Shown here in pieces: positions 43,845-54,989 of a DNA stretch of 64,000 bases. Under the pieces are notes generated by a model. That model saw nothing but the letters and a program-made list of their open reading frames with translations, made no database searches and was not told the DNA's origin. Numbering within the stretch: the stretch's first letter is position 1; each line of letters begins with the position of its first letter. The position numbers were made by a program, and so were the translations under genes. This DNA comes from Cyrtodaria siliqua (Eukaryota > Mollusca > Bivalvia > Adapedonta > Hiatellidae), in contig JAWPHD010000005.1 of the NCBI GenBank assembly GCA_037043455.1, forward strand, positions 310,001 through 374,000. The letters run 5' to 3'.

Positions 43845-43985
43845 GATCACGTACAATAACATCACGAATAACGAGATTTAGTTTTGTCAAAGTCAGTTTG
43901 TTATGGGAAACACCTCCAACGTCACGATATAACGTCAAAAATTACGTGACGTTACGCGAAATGTTTGGTAATAAGATTGAACTGT
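43845..43985 (+). repeat. R6 dispersed repeat, plus copy
   Basis: AGTCAGTTTGTTATGGGAAA, CGTCACGATATAACG and AATTACGTGACGTTACGCGA match the complement of 3880-4060. Confidence 0.55.
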
Positions 43986-44789
43986 CAGCGATTATTCGTT
44001 CGTGTCTAGTGCATACACTATGCGAGAGTGAGTGGTTCAGACGAGAGTGAGTGGTTCAGACTAACGCAGTTTGGAAACGTTCTTTCACCTGCACTCGATC
44101 TATGCTTCTCTCTGTCCTATCATTTCATTTTATTTATTTTTACTGCCGATAGAAACATTATGATTAATTATGACACCAGTTTCTTAAGGTATATATGTAG
44201 ATTTACGAGATTTGATATGCGCAGTCTAACGGGTGCATTACTATAAACGTCAATATGTAAAAAAAATAACAGATGTCAAATAAATGAGACTAGGTCATGT
44301 CGAGCTTTTCCCGTAAAATCAGAAACTACAGAAACAAAATGTTTATTGTCTATATGTATATGTTAAATTGTCGAAAATACATCACTATTCTTTAAAGAGT
44401 GTTCTCTTTTTTCTCTCCGTCATTAAAATAGACACGTGATTCAAATGAATGCTATGTAGACATGCTCTATGAAATACCTAAATTCTGAAAAGTTATGTAA
44501 ACTGATATGCAAACATAACTATATTTTTTAAATTGCACACCATTAAAACTGAGGTCATAAAAAAGGACATGAGAAAAGGCGGTTTTGCGTGTGTGTGTTT
44601 ATGCGTACGTGCGTGCTGCATGCGTATGTGCGTGCTGCGTACATGTGTGTGTATGGATGCCAGGAGAGGGGGGTCAGTTCGTTTTTATTGTTTTTTAAAG
44701 GTTGTGCCCTCTCCATTCTCCCTCCCTTATCTCAAATCATGTATACCTCCCTGACGAGTGAGTACTTTATTCTTATTTATGTGATATCA
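43986..44789. other. No supported gene
   Basis: GAGAGTGAGTGGTTCAGAC is tandemly duplicated at 44022-44060. A GT/GCGTGC-rich run at 44586-44655 gives two Cys/Val-rich frames that are simple-sequence translations. Confidence 0.4.
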
Positions 44790-45060
44790 ATAATTCATTG
44801 ATTGATATCACTAATTGAATACAGAATCATGATATCAACACATTATTTAAAGATATCATAAATCGAATATGTGATATGTTGTGATGTCATAGCATCGAGT
44901 TATCGATATCAGTAATTCAACTGAATATGTGATAATAATAAATCATTTTGTGATACAACAAACTCGAGTTGATGATTTCAACATTTCATTTATTGATATC
45001 AAGAATTAAATAAGAGATATCACACAATGGTGTAATCATACTAAAGCGGCACCCCATAAA
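44790..45060. repeat. Decayed GATATC-rich element
   Basis: GATATCA and TGATATC recur about every 20-40 bases with AT spacers. The right border CTAAAGCGGCACCCCATA resembles the TIR of the element at 49460-49828 (ACTATT/AATAGTAAAACGGCGCCCCATA). It is probably an older relative with one lost TIR. Confidence 0.45.
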
Positions 45061-45672
45061 GAACGTTTCTCACGGTATTATCTGATTATTGATGTAAAAT
45101 ATCGGTCGAGATAATATAATGTAATACAAAATTACGTTATTTATATAGATCAAAGTTTTCCTAATCACTCTGATAAACAATAAAACAACGGCTATTTTTG
45201 ATATTATTTGGTAATCAGATTTCAGGCAATGATATTATTTTACTTGCATATTAAAATAAGTATAACCTCGCTGTACGTGATGATACATAGTCAAAAAAGT
45301 TATTTTGATTGCATACGTAATTGTCTTCATACTTCATGCAATGTTATTGTTTTACCATCATATTAAATAAATATAAACTCTCTTAAGGCACGTTTAAAAT
45401 TGTTAGGTTTAAGCCCGCCTGCACGAAGAAATAACAGTGACTGCGTATGGTGTTGGTCAGTTTGTATTTGAGGAAGTGGTTACCATGGTTACCTTTGCAC
45501 TTTATGTGGTTAACTATTTTATTTGGTTAGGTACATGTGCGTTCTTTTGACTTCCGACTACTGTTATCTTCTCATCTGAATCCTCCTTTTCCTGATTTTA
45601 TTGACATTGCTGTAAGGTTTATATTCATATAAGTCACGTTCGCCTCAATTAGTCGCCTGTTCATATTTCAGT
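45061..45672. other. No recognisable feature
   Basis: AT-rich. TATTTCAG just before 45672 would make an acceptable splice acceptor for the frame that follows. Confidence 0.35.
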
Positions 45673-45939
45673 ATGGCAACAGAAACAACCACTAAACTAT
45701 GTAGTGTCAACAATATAATGACATTTTACGACACTGATCTCAACCCTGAATTTCACAGAATGGCAGATTATTACTCATTCTTTGTTGTAGACTTGCCTTT
45801 TTGTAGAAATAAAAGAGGCAACGGTGTTTCTTCTCCGGCGACGGCTTACGGCTACACCGACGGCTTGCGTCAGCATTGCCGTTTTGCGTTGAGTCACGTT
45901 CTCATGAACTGTATGAATTATAAATTACAGCGATTTTAA
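45673..45939 (+). other. Weak candidate exon, 88 codons
   Basis: An ATG frame directly after an acceptor-like CATATTTCAG reads MATETTTKLCSVNNIMTF... and ends at TAA. It has an internal CGGCGACGGCTTACGGC-like duplication (CGACGGCTT twice). No domain or neighbour supports it; a chance frame is as likely. Confidence 0.15.
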
Positions 45940-46480
45940 ATGACAAGAAAACATTTGAACATCAAATTGATTATTTATTTTCAATTTTATTTATATTGAT
46001 GCATTTTCATACGATTTCTTTTGGTCAAAGTTATATATAATCCATTAAAAGATATGAAGTAACGTATAACTGGGGTACTTAAGTGGGTCATTTAGTGTAT
46101 ACTAAAGGTCGGATACGTTAGTAATAGTTACATTGAAGTTTTGCGTTGAGGTCAAACTTCAAAGAAAGGTATGCACGAGAGTGTGTGTAATTATAAGAAC
46201 TATAGTCCCTCCGTCCTGATAGCCAACAGAGAATATCGGCACAGTTAGGAACAATGGAGTGTGGATTGTAAACGTTTTTAATTTATATTTAATTTTGATG
46301 ACTCCGCCACAGAGTCCGCCATCGTTGTCTTATAATATTACCAAAATGAAAAGCCAGCACTGTCGGTTAATTTAACCTAATTTCGCCTTACTAGCAGTAG
46401 CATTCAACGATGTTCCACTAAAGGTGTTGCTAACGGACTGGTATGTTTGCTTGTGTGCTTCGGTTGTTCGTTGGGGATTT
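45940..46480. other. No recognisable feature
   Basis: Nothing supported. Confidence 0.4.
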
Positions 46481-46481
46481 G

Positions 46482-46608
46482 GGTGATGTGGGATACGTAA
46501 CGACCTTTTATTAGGTCGTCCGCATTTATACTTAAAGGGCTTGTGTCTAGGATGATGCGGGATACGTAACGACCATTTGTACAAGTCGCCCGTATTTATT
46601 CTTAATGT
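46482..46608. repeat. Two-copy tandem repeat, ~63 bp
   Basis: GGGATACGTAACGACC, AGGTCGTCCGCATTTATACTT against AAGTCGCCCGTATTTATTCTT-like sequence: the two units are ~80% alike. The 70-codon minus frame 46372-46584 shows the repeat as SLRIPHHP twice. Confidence 0.7.
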
Positions 46609-47659
46609 GCACTAGAAACTTCAAACTTTGGTTATATATGTAGTTGTATCTTCGGTAGTACAATTCAAGGTGGCATAGCAAGAGCTGACCTTGCCCCTCC
46701 AGGTAAAGTGCAGATAAGTTTGTGATTTTAATTAACATCCACTTTTCAGACGTCTTAAATTTGTGCCTTATCACAATATAGACGAGACATTTAATTTCGC
46801 GGAATTCCTTTGATAATGTTTTTTGCAGACATACCATTAGTGTTTATTACTGAACAATTTTGTGTTTCAGAATTAAACCCTGAAAGGGACAGTATACGAT
46901 GTACGACAAATCTGCCAAAGGGCTGATCAACTCGAGTATAATCCCCATACCATCGGACGTCGGTAAAGGGGTGATACTTTTCCGTTCATGTATGTTTAAT
47001 TGATTCGACAACATACTTACCAGGATAATTTATTTCGTGGTTCTACTGGTTTAAATAGAGATAGAGTAATACTGAAGTATGCAAGCATTAAAATCAACAC
47101 CTCGACTGATTACATTTGCTTGCATATATTTAAAGTTCTCCGGCCATGTTTTGTTTCATGACCATGTTTATGTTTATTTAAATTGAAATCGATACACAAC
47201 ACTAGATATTTACAATTCACACATTGCAATATCTGTGAAAAGCGAGAATAGGATTTTATTTGATGACGCAGGAAACTTTGAACAGGTAAATTAATTCACA
47301 GGTACATGTATTGATCATTTATCTGGCAATAGTTGTGCAGCTATACAATGCAGATTTACCTCATTTCCCCGTGCAGTCATGCGGTGGTAAAAGTAGATCT
47401 ACGTCATGCAAATAATACTTATGTTTTACATACAACTTAGTAGCGGTTTTAAATATATGTTTCTCTACGGGACTATCAAGAAATGTTCAGTTGATTTTTA
47501 AGAGTTAAATTTGTTAATTGATAATACTACAAAACGGGTGGCCATTCATCTTTAAACTCAAGGTAAAAGAATAGAGTGTGTTTTTTCTAACATTATACAC
47601 ACATTTTAAATATGTGACTGGTGCAATATTATCAAACTGAACTGTTCAAATTGTTTTTA
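46609..47659. other. No recognisable feature
   Basis: AT-rich. A 96-codon minus frame (46547-46837) lacks motifs. Confidence 0.4.
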
Positions 47660-48200
47660 TGCTCTGTTACTCAAATGTCCGCATCAGCAGAGCTTATGCC
47701 GTGGTGCGGCGTCTATCATCCACACATCGGTCGGTATATCTGTCGGTAAACGTTTTTTATTTTTATTTTATTTTTGTGGCGACTACTTTCATGAAACTTT
47801 ACAACAATGTTTCTCTTGATGTCTAGTTGGTCCTTTGCAGTGATTTAAGAAGTAAGTGGTTTATTACGTCTCTAGTCCTTTAATAGTAAAATTTTCAAAT
47901 GCCATTTTGTGGTGACTACTTCTCAAAACCATAAGTGGTATAATTGCTTTGGAACCTTTATACACATGACTGACATGAAATGTTGTTGGGCCTTAACAAA
48001 GTTCGTTTTGGTTTGACGCCATACATTGGCACCAGCGGTCATCTTTGTTTACATAGAGTTAAATAGATACAACTTGCGGTGACCTCCTCTGAAACTGTAC
48101 TGTACTGAAAGTTTACAATTTTGGTTTTTTGATATCTAGTTGATTCTAAATGAAAATAATATTGACCGGAAATCCAAAATGGCCGTTATTGCCAAAAATG
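47660..48200 (+). repeat. Diverged dispersed repeat of the AAAATGGCC type
   Basis: GTGGCGACTAC/GTGGTGACTAC, TTTACAACAATG, GATGTCTAGTTG/GATATCTAGTTG, TTTACATAGAGTTAAATAG and AATCCAAAATGGCCG recur in this stretch. They echo the 322-bp array at 61237-64000 (TTTACATAGACTTATATAGG, CCAATATGGCCGCC). A degraded relative of that tandem family. Confidence 0.45.
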
Positions 48201-48273
48201 ATTTAAAAAATACGATTTTTTGACGATTAATCCTTAAAAAACATATGTGTTATTTTTATAGTATATGTAAGGG

Positions 48274-48496
48274 TATATATGACAGTTGAATTTTTTTTTG
48301 TGGTAGAGGTAGACCATCCACTTTTCCTGGGTAGAAACAGTACCTTTTGTGGTAGAGACAGACCACCCACTGTCCAGGGTAGAACCAGTATTGAATACTT
48401 CTTACGGATGGCGGGAGGTGTACAGTACTGGTTCTACCTAGGAAAAATGGGTGGTCTGCCTATACTACAAAAAAATTAAAACGACCGTCATATATA
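48274..48496. mobile_element. Palindromic MITE, ~223 bp
   Basis: TATATATGACAGT and its mirror ACGACCGTCATATATA, then GTAGAGGTAGACCATCCAC with GTGGTCTGCCTATAC-type sequence, and CCTGGGTAGAAACAGTAC with GTACTGGTTCTACCTAGG form ~75-base arms. The left arm contains a partial internal duplication (TGTGGTAGAGACAGACCACC, 48349). The 66-codon frame is a translation of the arms. Confidence 0.7.
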
Positions 48497-48711
48497 AACT
48501 TACATGCTCCCCGAATTTTTCATTCTGTTTTTTTTTTTCTTTATGCGGAGACTTTTAAGTTTGTCAAATATAAAGATTGTCCGCTCAACTCCTCCCATAT
48601 TTTTTCTTCTTTTTTTTCAGAAATGGAGGTTACCGTAATTTATATTTATATATACGTATTTGTTTTTCTATTAAAGAGATGGTATTTGAAATGAAAACAA
48701 TAAGTTTATGT

Positions 48712-49421
48712 TACAGTCACACGGCCATGTTACGGACCTACGGATGCCTGCGTATATTTGGATAATGAAAATGCGTAATTTTTGCCCCAAATTACGCAAA
48801 TTTGACCAAAAGTAACCTATATTCTGCGGACGATACGGATTAGTTACGGATGTTACGTATGAATTGCGGATGTTACGGGTAAAACCTGCGGATGAGCCAA
48901 TCAGCTGCCAACCCGCTGACACATGTCACGGACGACTTACAGATGACTTACGGATTTTACGGATGACTTACGGACGATACGGATGACTTAGAGACGATAC
49001 GGATGAGTTACGCTCGTGTCTGCGCATGTCGGCTTCCTGTGGCGTCCGCACCATCCGCATATAAACACACGCGTATATCCGCACACCCGACAAACTGTGC
49101 GCATCAGTTACGTATCTTACGTATCCTGCGGATGAGTTTACGTATCTTACGTATCCTGCGGATGAGTTTACGTATCTTACGTATGGGTTACGTATTCTAC
49201 GTATGGATAACGTATATTCTGCGGATGCTTACGTATATTTCATCCGCAGCAAAATTTTGAGATTTTCAAAATTCCCGCTGCGGATCTGCGTATGTCTGCG
49301 GATCCTGCGGATTGGGTTACGGATAAATACGGATGCTTACGGATGATACGGATCCTTGCGGATGCTTACGGATTTTGATCCGTAAGCATCCGCAGCTACC
49401 GTAAGTGGCCGTGTGACTGTA
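48712..49421. mobile_element. TIR element with reiterated TTACGGATG interior
   Basis: The left end TACAGTCACACGGCC and the complement of the right end, TACAGTCACACGGCC, match exactly and continue with variations (TACGGA, GCGGATGC). The 710-bp interior is packed with degenerate TTACGGATG, GCGGATG and CTTACGTATC units, for example GATGACTTACGGA at 48930-48990 and CGTATCCTGCGGATGAGTTT at 49120-49160. Near the right end TGCGGATGCTTACGGAT (49357) faces its exact complement (49378). No transposase frame; 49003-49260 is a translation of the units. Same design as 8646-9418. Confidence 0.75.
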
Positions 49422-49459
49422 GCATTACATTAGATATTATTTACGGGTATATGTCTTTC

Positions 49460-49828
49460 TATGGGGCGCCGTTTTACTATTTAATCAATATTTATAGATA
49501 TTCATAATTGAATTAGAGATATCTATAATTTGAATATAAGATATCTATAAATCGATTTATAGATATCTTAAAATGAATTATGGATATCTATAATTCAATT
49601 GAAATATAGATATCTTATATTTGATTTTAAGATATCAATAATTTAGTTTAAAATATCTATAAATCGATTTATATATATCTATAATTCAATATAAGATATC
49701 TTTATATCGCTTGGAATTATAGATATCTATATATCATTTTATTCAGCCGTGGAATTAATAGCCGATCTCTTACATTTATCCCGCAGATATCTATAAATAG
49801 AGAATAAATAGTAAAACGGCGCCCCATA
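49460..49828. mobile_element. MITE built of palindromic GATATC repeats
   Basis: Perfect ~22-base TIRs TATGGGGCGCCGTTTTACTA(TT) and their complement bound 369 bp, flanked on both sides by TCTTTC, a likely 6-bp target-site duplication. Inside, AGATATCT alternates with TATAAATCGATTTATA and TATAATTCAA, so both strands read nearly alike. No coding capacity. The one GC-rich part is the TIR. A decayed relative is at 44790-45060. Confidence 0.8.
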
Positions 49829-50589
49829 TCTTTCAGTAGATTCGGATATGACATTTAGGGTTCACAATCGTCTATACCTATTTTTAAATTAGTTTTTTTT
49901 ATATATATTTTAATATTTATTAAATATTAATAGATATTTTCCCCTGGATTAGTTAGGGCACAACTTTGACCGAACATATTCTGCCCGAATAATCTAATTA
50001 AGGATTCATTAAAAAAATATCCCCATGGCCGATCTGGCTATTAAAACCTATCAGTAGAGCTTCAATGTCATTGATCTTATTTGAATTAATAATTATTGCA
50101 GAGTGACCCCTTTGTGGCGACTAAACTATTAACTAGTAATTGACGTATCAGCGTTTTTGTGAATATGTTACACGTTATGTTACACATTCACTTACAGCAA
50201 ACATCATCCACACATAATAAATAGTTTTTTTCACTGTTTATTGAAAGTTGGTCAACAATTTATAACATATAGGTACAGCAGCATGTAACAAACGGCACAC
50301 GTACTTGTATTCTATTTTAGTAACGTTAACTACTTATATTACATCTAGAACATTGCAGATGCTATTGTTTCTCTAACCAATACATTTTTATAATTCCCAA
50401 TTGGATTCAACATATCACACTTTTGCTTGCATGGCATCTCCGCCTTTTATATTCCTTTTATGTTTACCACAGTATATACTAAATCAAACAGCATTCAGAG
50501 GACGACGATCAGTAGCGTGGACTATGTGTGATGCCTTTATGACACACGTGTTCATATACGTAATATTAGACACTCTTTTAGACAGTTTC
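49829..50589. other. No recognisable feature
   Basis: AT-rich. A 74-codon frame from 50401 runs into the SINE and is not a gene. Confidence 0.4.
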
Positions 50590-50835
50590 TCATGTGGCAG
50601 AGTGGTTAGCATAGTTGCCTCTTGACCAAAGGTTCCGGATTCTATTCCCGGAGGGTTCATGCCCTGGCTTTTTGAAACGCATTGTCTCAGTATATATGCA
50701 GTCAAGTTACTGAAAAACTATGCCATCGTAAGGACGGGATTTCAAACCGCCGCTTCGATGGACATAGAAAGCAATATTCCGCGCACGTTAAAGATCTCAC
50801 TGAAACCTCTGCATAGATCAATGCTACAATAAGTT
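50590..50835 (+). mobile_element. tRNA-derived SINE
   Basis: GTGGCAGAGTGGTTAGC at 50595 fits an A box (TGGCAGAGTGG). CTCTTGACCAAAGG would be an anticodon arm and GGATTCTATTCCCG a B box. The fold is poor, so this is a SINE head and not a working tRNA. The body (AAGGACGGGATTTCAAACCG, CGCGCACGTTAAAGATC) resembles conserved SINE tails of marine invertebrates from memory. Confidence 0.6.
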
Positions 50836-52326
50836 TAAATATAGAACCATCAGGAGAAGCTAACTCGACAATACATACACCGAAAGTGAGGTTTACTCAA
50901 TATGGAACTGCCGTTATTGATGGGTTAAACACCGGATTACTCATCCAATAACGTTTGCTGGGACACAAGGGTCTCTGAATAAAATGTAATTGTCGTTTTT
51001 GTTTTGTTATTCGGCTAAAGACATAAATAAAATAACCGAATTGACTCTGGTAAGAGGAGACAAACTATTGATTCTAGAGCCAGTATGTCATAGGTCAAAG
51101 TCGCCATGACCTGACATATTCCAAACGAATAAAGGCAAACACTGAGTAATTTTCATGCTACTACCCATCCAAGCACCATGACCTCAATTGAAATACGCAT
51201 TCAGCATTATAACCCCGAAAGAACAACACCTACACTCAATATACAGTGTCCTTAGTGAAAGGAGACCGCTGTTCGCTTTTGACGTTAACAGGACATCAAT
51301 GTAACATTGACCGGATAATGACCCAATTCTAAGAAACACTTTCCTCACTGTAACTTGTAAATACTAGACCTACAAACTTGAAACTTTACAGAAATAGTAC
51401 CAAAGGTAACAAATTATTTCTATCAAATTGTTGTAAGTAGGTCAAATGTTAATGTAAATGAATTGTGCGGCACTACGGTTATTCAATGTATAATGGTAAC
51501 GACGGAACTGTGCATTTATTTTCGTTATATTGATTTGAACATATTTTATTTCAGCATTTTTAAAGCATTTACATTACATAGTAAATAGGATTGGAACGAA
51601 CGAAAACATCTGATAGTTCCTCTTCGTAAACCTTTGAATTGAAAGAAACAACAGATTAAAGGTGTCACCTCGCCATTGATTTTACTTCTTCGTGTTATAT
51701 AGGAATGATATATGTCAAGCGAGACAAAATGCTCATTTTTCTCCGGAGACAATTTTGAAACACATCAATCAAACGATCGAGCGCTCTCCAATTGAAAAAG
51801 TCAGTACAAACAGGGGCTTGTGTATCGTGTAAGAAACTAATCTGTTGAATGACGTCTCTTTCTATTTTGACCCTTCACGGATAAATTTCCCCCACTGTTT
51901 ACTCTTGCTTTAGTATCTATGCCATTTATAATTACATATCTTAAACAAACGCTATTGCATATTCCCACTACATCAATCTGTTGACAGAATTAAAGTTAAT
52001 AGTAACAACAAGCAATTTTGTATAACATGTAAGGCATGGAAACGTTTTTTTAAGGCACTATTTGACTCTACACCATGGAGGCACACTCGCAATGGTGTAA
52101 TTACGCCTGGAACATTAAAATGCAGGTTATTGTCCTAAAAGTTTGGCTAAATTACACAAATCCACGTCTTTTTAGTGTTCGATTGTATGCATTCACATAC
52201 AACAATTTTTCTAGATTTTTTTTTATTAAATACAGCTTTTACAAAATGTCAGTTCATAATAGTATATTACACAGCAAAATTTAGCAAAGGGTATGGCACT
52301 TTGTAACATCCTATGCCCGTTTACCG
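50836..52326. other. No recognisable feature
   Basis: About 1.5 kb without a supported gene or repeat. The 68-codon minus frame at 51546-51752 and the 69-codon + frame at 52075-52284 have no motif. Confidence 0.4.
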
Positions 52327-52990
52327 CTAAGGATATACCTTGTTCGTATCCACTACAAAGGCTTTCATAGAACCTTCAGAAGTGATTATTTCCTTCTCAA
52401 CCACCCACCTGCACTTATTTATTTGCATCCCTCCTATCTGTTGAACTTTGGAAACACATCGTAGCAAATGTATCATCCGAACCCTCTCTGCGAGTTGTTT
52501 TGAACCCGGAAAGTGTTATTCTCCAGGCTCCATCTATAATTCCTTTTGACTAGTCCGAAACGGTTTAGTTTTCATCCCATGCAAACATGCATTTCCTAGC
52601 ATGCTTACATAAATTCTTCTCTCATACCACTGCGACCCCAAGAAGGTTCCTCTCCGTAACGATCTCCTCTGGACCCTTCCTGAAAGCCCCAACACTCACC
52701 CCATATTTTTCCTTCCGAGATACTCTCGTTAGAAAGTTGTCATTAATAGCTCTCCCCACAACATTATTTCTCGTGACCCCAGTGAGTCATTCTTGTGCAT
52801 ACCATTCTTTGATTATTTCTTCGCCCTCCCTGAGCAGCTGCGTATCTTTCTACGATTACATACATAACAACTCGTTTTGCACCCATACCGCCTTCCACTC
52901 GAACCAGTGCTTCCCTGAGGTCCTTTTCTCATACTTTTTTCTTCTGGGGCTCTTCACCATACCGCCCTTCCTATTTATCACTCAACAACT
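52327..52990 (-). pseudogene. Unidentified coding relic, minus strand
   Basis: Three protein-like minus-strand stretches lie in order. One reads KDLREALVRVEGGMGAKRVV followed by YVIVERYAAAQGGRRNNQRM (about 52940-52800). The next reads NNVVGRAINDNFLTRVSRKE and KYGVSVGAFRKGPEEIVTER (about 52775-52635). The last reads QLAERVRMIHLLRCVSKVQQ and ends VVDTNKVYP before a TAG at 52327. Charged, mixed composition and order suggest a decayed gene or transposon ORF with frameshifts. I do not recognise the family. The 156-codon frame on the opposite strand (52587-53057) is Ser/Phe-rich and is its shadow. Confidence 0.4.
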
Positions 52991-53205
52991 GGTCTGTAAA
53001 AATAAATGGTGTAAGGTTATTACATTCGGTAATAATTTAGCTCGTCGAGTTATCTGACGGTTAGTGGCCAACGGTCATGCGAGCGTATGGGATGACGTGT
53101 AGTCCACTGTCCGTCTGTTAACCTTTCCTAATGCTCAATCCAGTCCCTCTATTGTTCATCCAATCTAACCGTATTAACACGGTAGTTACATATATATAAG
53201 ATCAT
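52991..53205. other. No recognisable feature
   Basis: Nothing supported. Confidence 0.4.
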
Positions 53206-54760
53206 GGACGAGTTCTCTCATCATTCAGATTTAATCGCTAATAGCGGAGTTATGACCTTTAAATCACCAATAATTGTAAAATTTGGTATTTTTTTAATTT
53301 TTCATCTAATCTTAACCAAACTTGCACAGAATGTGTTTACTAATTAGACCTGGGACTAGATTTTGCAACCGGGTATATCCGATGGTATCAAGGAGAATTA
53401 TATCTCCGTGAATATTTGAAGAAATACGTATTTTCATATTGTTACCACCATCAATTCCACTTTCATCAAATCCGAACTAAACTTTCACAGAATGTGTATA
53501 ATAATCAATTCTCCGACACGTTCTTGAATCATGCATATCTGATGGTATTGGAGTGAGTTATCTGCTCTTGAATTGGAAAAAATATCCTCATAATTTGGGA
53601 TTGTTACCACTGTTGTACCATTTTGATCAGATTCTAATATATCTTTCACATAATGCGTAAGACCTTCATTTTTAATTTGATATTTAACAAAACTTTGTCA
53701 GGGTTTTAATATCAATGAAAGCTCAGAAAAATCCCAAAATCAGCTATATCGGTTTAGTAACATCAGAGTTATGACCCTTGTCTGCATTGCGGAAACGATA
53801 TGACCATCACATTTAATTTTATCTTTACCAAACTGTGTCACCTTGGCAGGGTCCTAATACATATGAAAGTTCGGATAAGGTCGATGATCTGCTAGATCTG
53901 ATTAGTACCACCAGAGTTATGGCCCTTGTTCTATGAAAATTGTTACATGTTGCTTCGTTAGCGTTTTAGCAACTCCTTTTTTCCTGCCTATCTGTACCAA
54001 ACTTAGTCTAAGACAATTTCGAAACCCAGCTGAATCGGATAACAAACACCATAGAAATGACCCTTGATTTGATTGAAAAATGCTATATTCTACCTTGTTA
54101 AATCTGTTTTATGTTCCCCCCCCCCCCCCCCCACCTCACGACTTTCTCCCCACTTCCTTCCCCATTAAGAAAATATTGTATTTGATAATGTTATCTCGGT
54201 CAAAGACAAACTAATCATGTCAAATAAGAAACAGCAGAATTATCGATATTGAATTATTGAAAAATGCTTTTATAAATCTGAAGCTACTTCAGTTATCACT
54301 GAAGTGTACCATGATTGTGTTTATACTGTAATAAGTTCGTTTTGAAAATAAGTTTGAGCCATATCTCACCTATCCACCCCCGCCCCCACCCCGAATCCAA
54401 TTTGTTATGCTAATGTTTCGTTTTGTAAGGTTATATCAGTCATAGAAGAAAGTGTGGACAAATTCAAAATGTGCCATATCAGACTAGAAACGGTTAACTC
54501 CTTCATTTACAATCTGAAATTTACCAAACTTCGTCATGGTGTTTATATCAATGACAGCTTGACCATATTCAATAACTAGCCAAATATGAGCAGATTAGCA
54601 GAATTTTGATCATTGATTGAATGTAAAGTGCTACGGTGCTTTATTATCAATCAATACCCTTCATATTTTTATTCATTAAAAGCTCGGACAATTTTAAAAA
54701 TTAGCCATATCTGATACTACTACCCAATCTTCCATTCCACCCCTTGTTATAAGAGCCATG
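53206..54760 (+). repeat. Very diverged tandem repeat family
   Basis: Phrases recur at irregular 150-300 base steps: GAGTTATGACC or GAGTTATGGCCC (53248, 53767, 53932), ACCAAACTTGCACAGAATGT, CCAAACTGTGTCA, CCAAACTTAGTC, CCAAACTTCGTCATGG, and ATATCNGAT. This is a pattern common in bivalve introns and intergenic DNA. Units are too diverged to fix a period. Seventeen consecutive C lie at 54116-54132. No coding frame. Confidence 0.55.
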
Positions 54761-54989
54761 TTCACCTTCACATCCCTCTTGAACCTCTTGTTTCTAAGTG
54801 ACAACATAATGTCAAGACCGTGCAGCTTGCATAACATTTAGTCATTGCCATAACTTCAAACGTTCATCATAGTTTATGATACTCATTATGTTATGATCGC
54901 CGGAACAAACATAATAATTGTCTGCCAAACCGGAAGCAAATTTGTCTGTGTATTTATATCGTTATATGATTTGACATTTTGACTGTAAA
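54761..54989. other. No recognisable feature
   Basis: Flank of the 71-bp array. Confidence 0.4.

Noticed and set aside
44589..44801. Cys-rich secreted peptide
   Set aside because: Translation of a GTGTGC-rich simple sequence in two overlapping frames.
50590..50665. tRNA gene
   Set aside because: A- and B-box-like motifs are present but the cloverleaf stems fail and a SINE-like body follows.
52587..53057. 156-codon + strand ORF
   Set aside because: Ser/Phe/Leu-rich with no motif, and it lies opposite better protein-like minus-strand stretches; taken as a shadow frame.
54116..54132. Run of 17 C as a regulatory G-quadruplex site
   Set aside because: A simple homopolymer in a diverged repeat; nothing nearby suggests a promoter.
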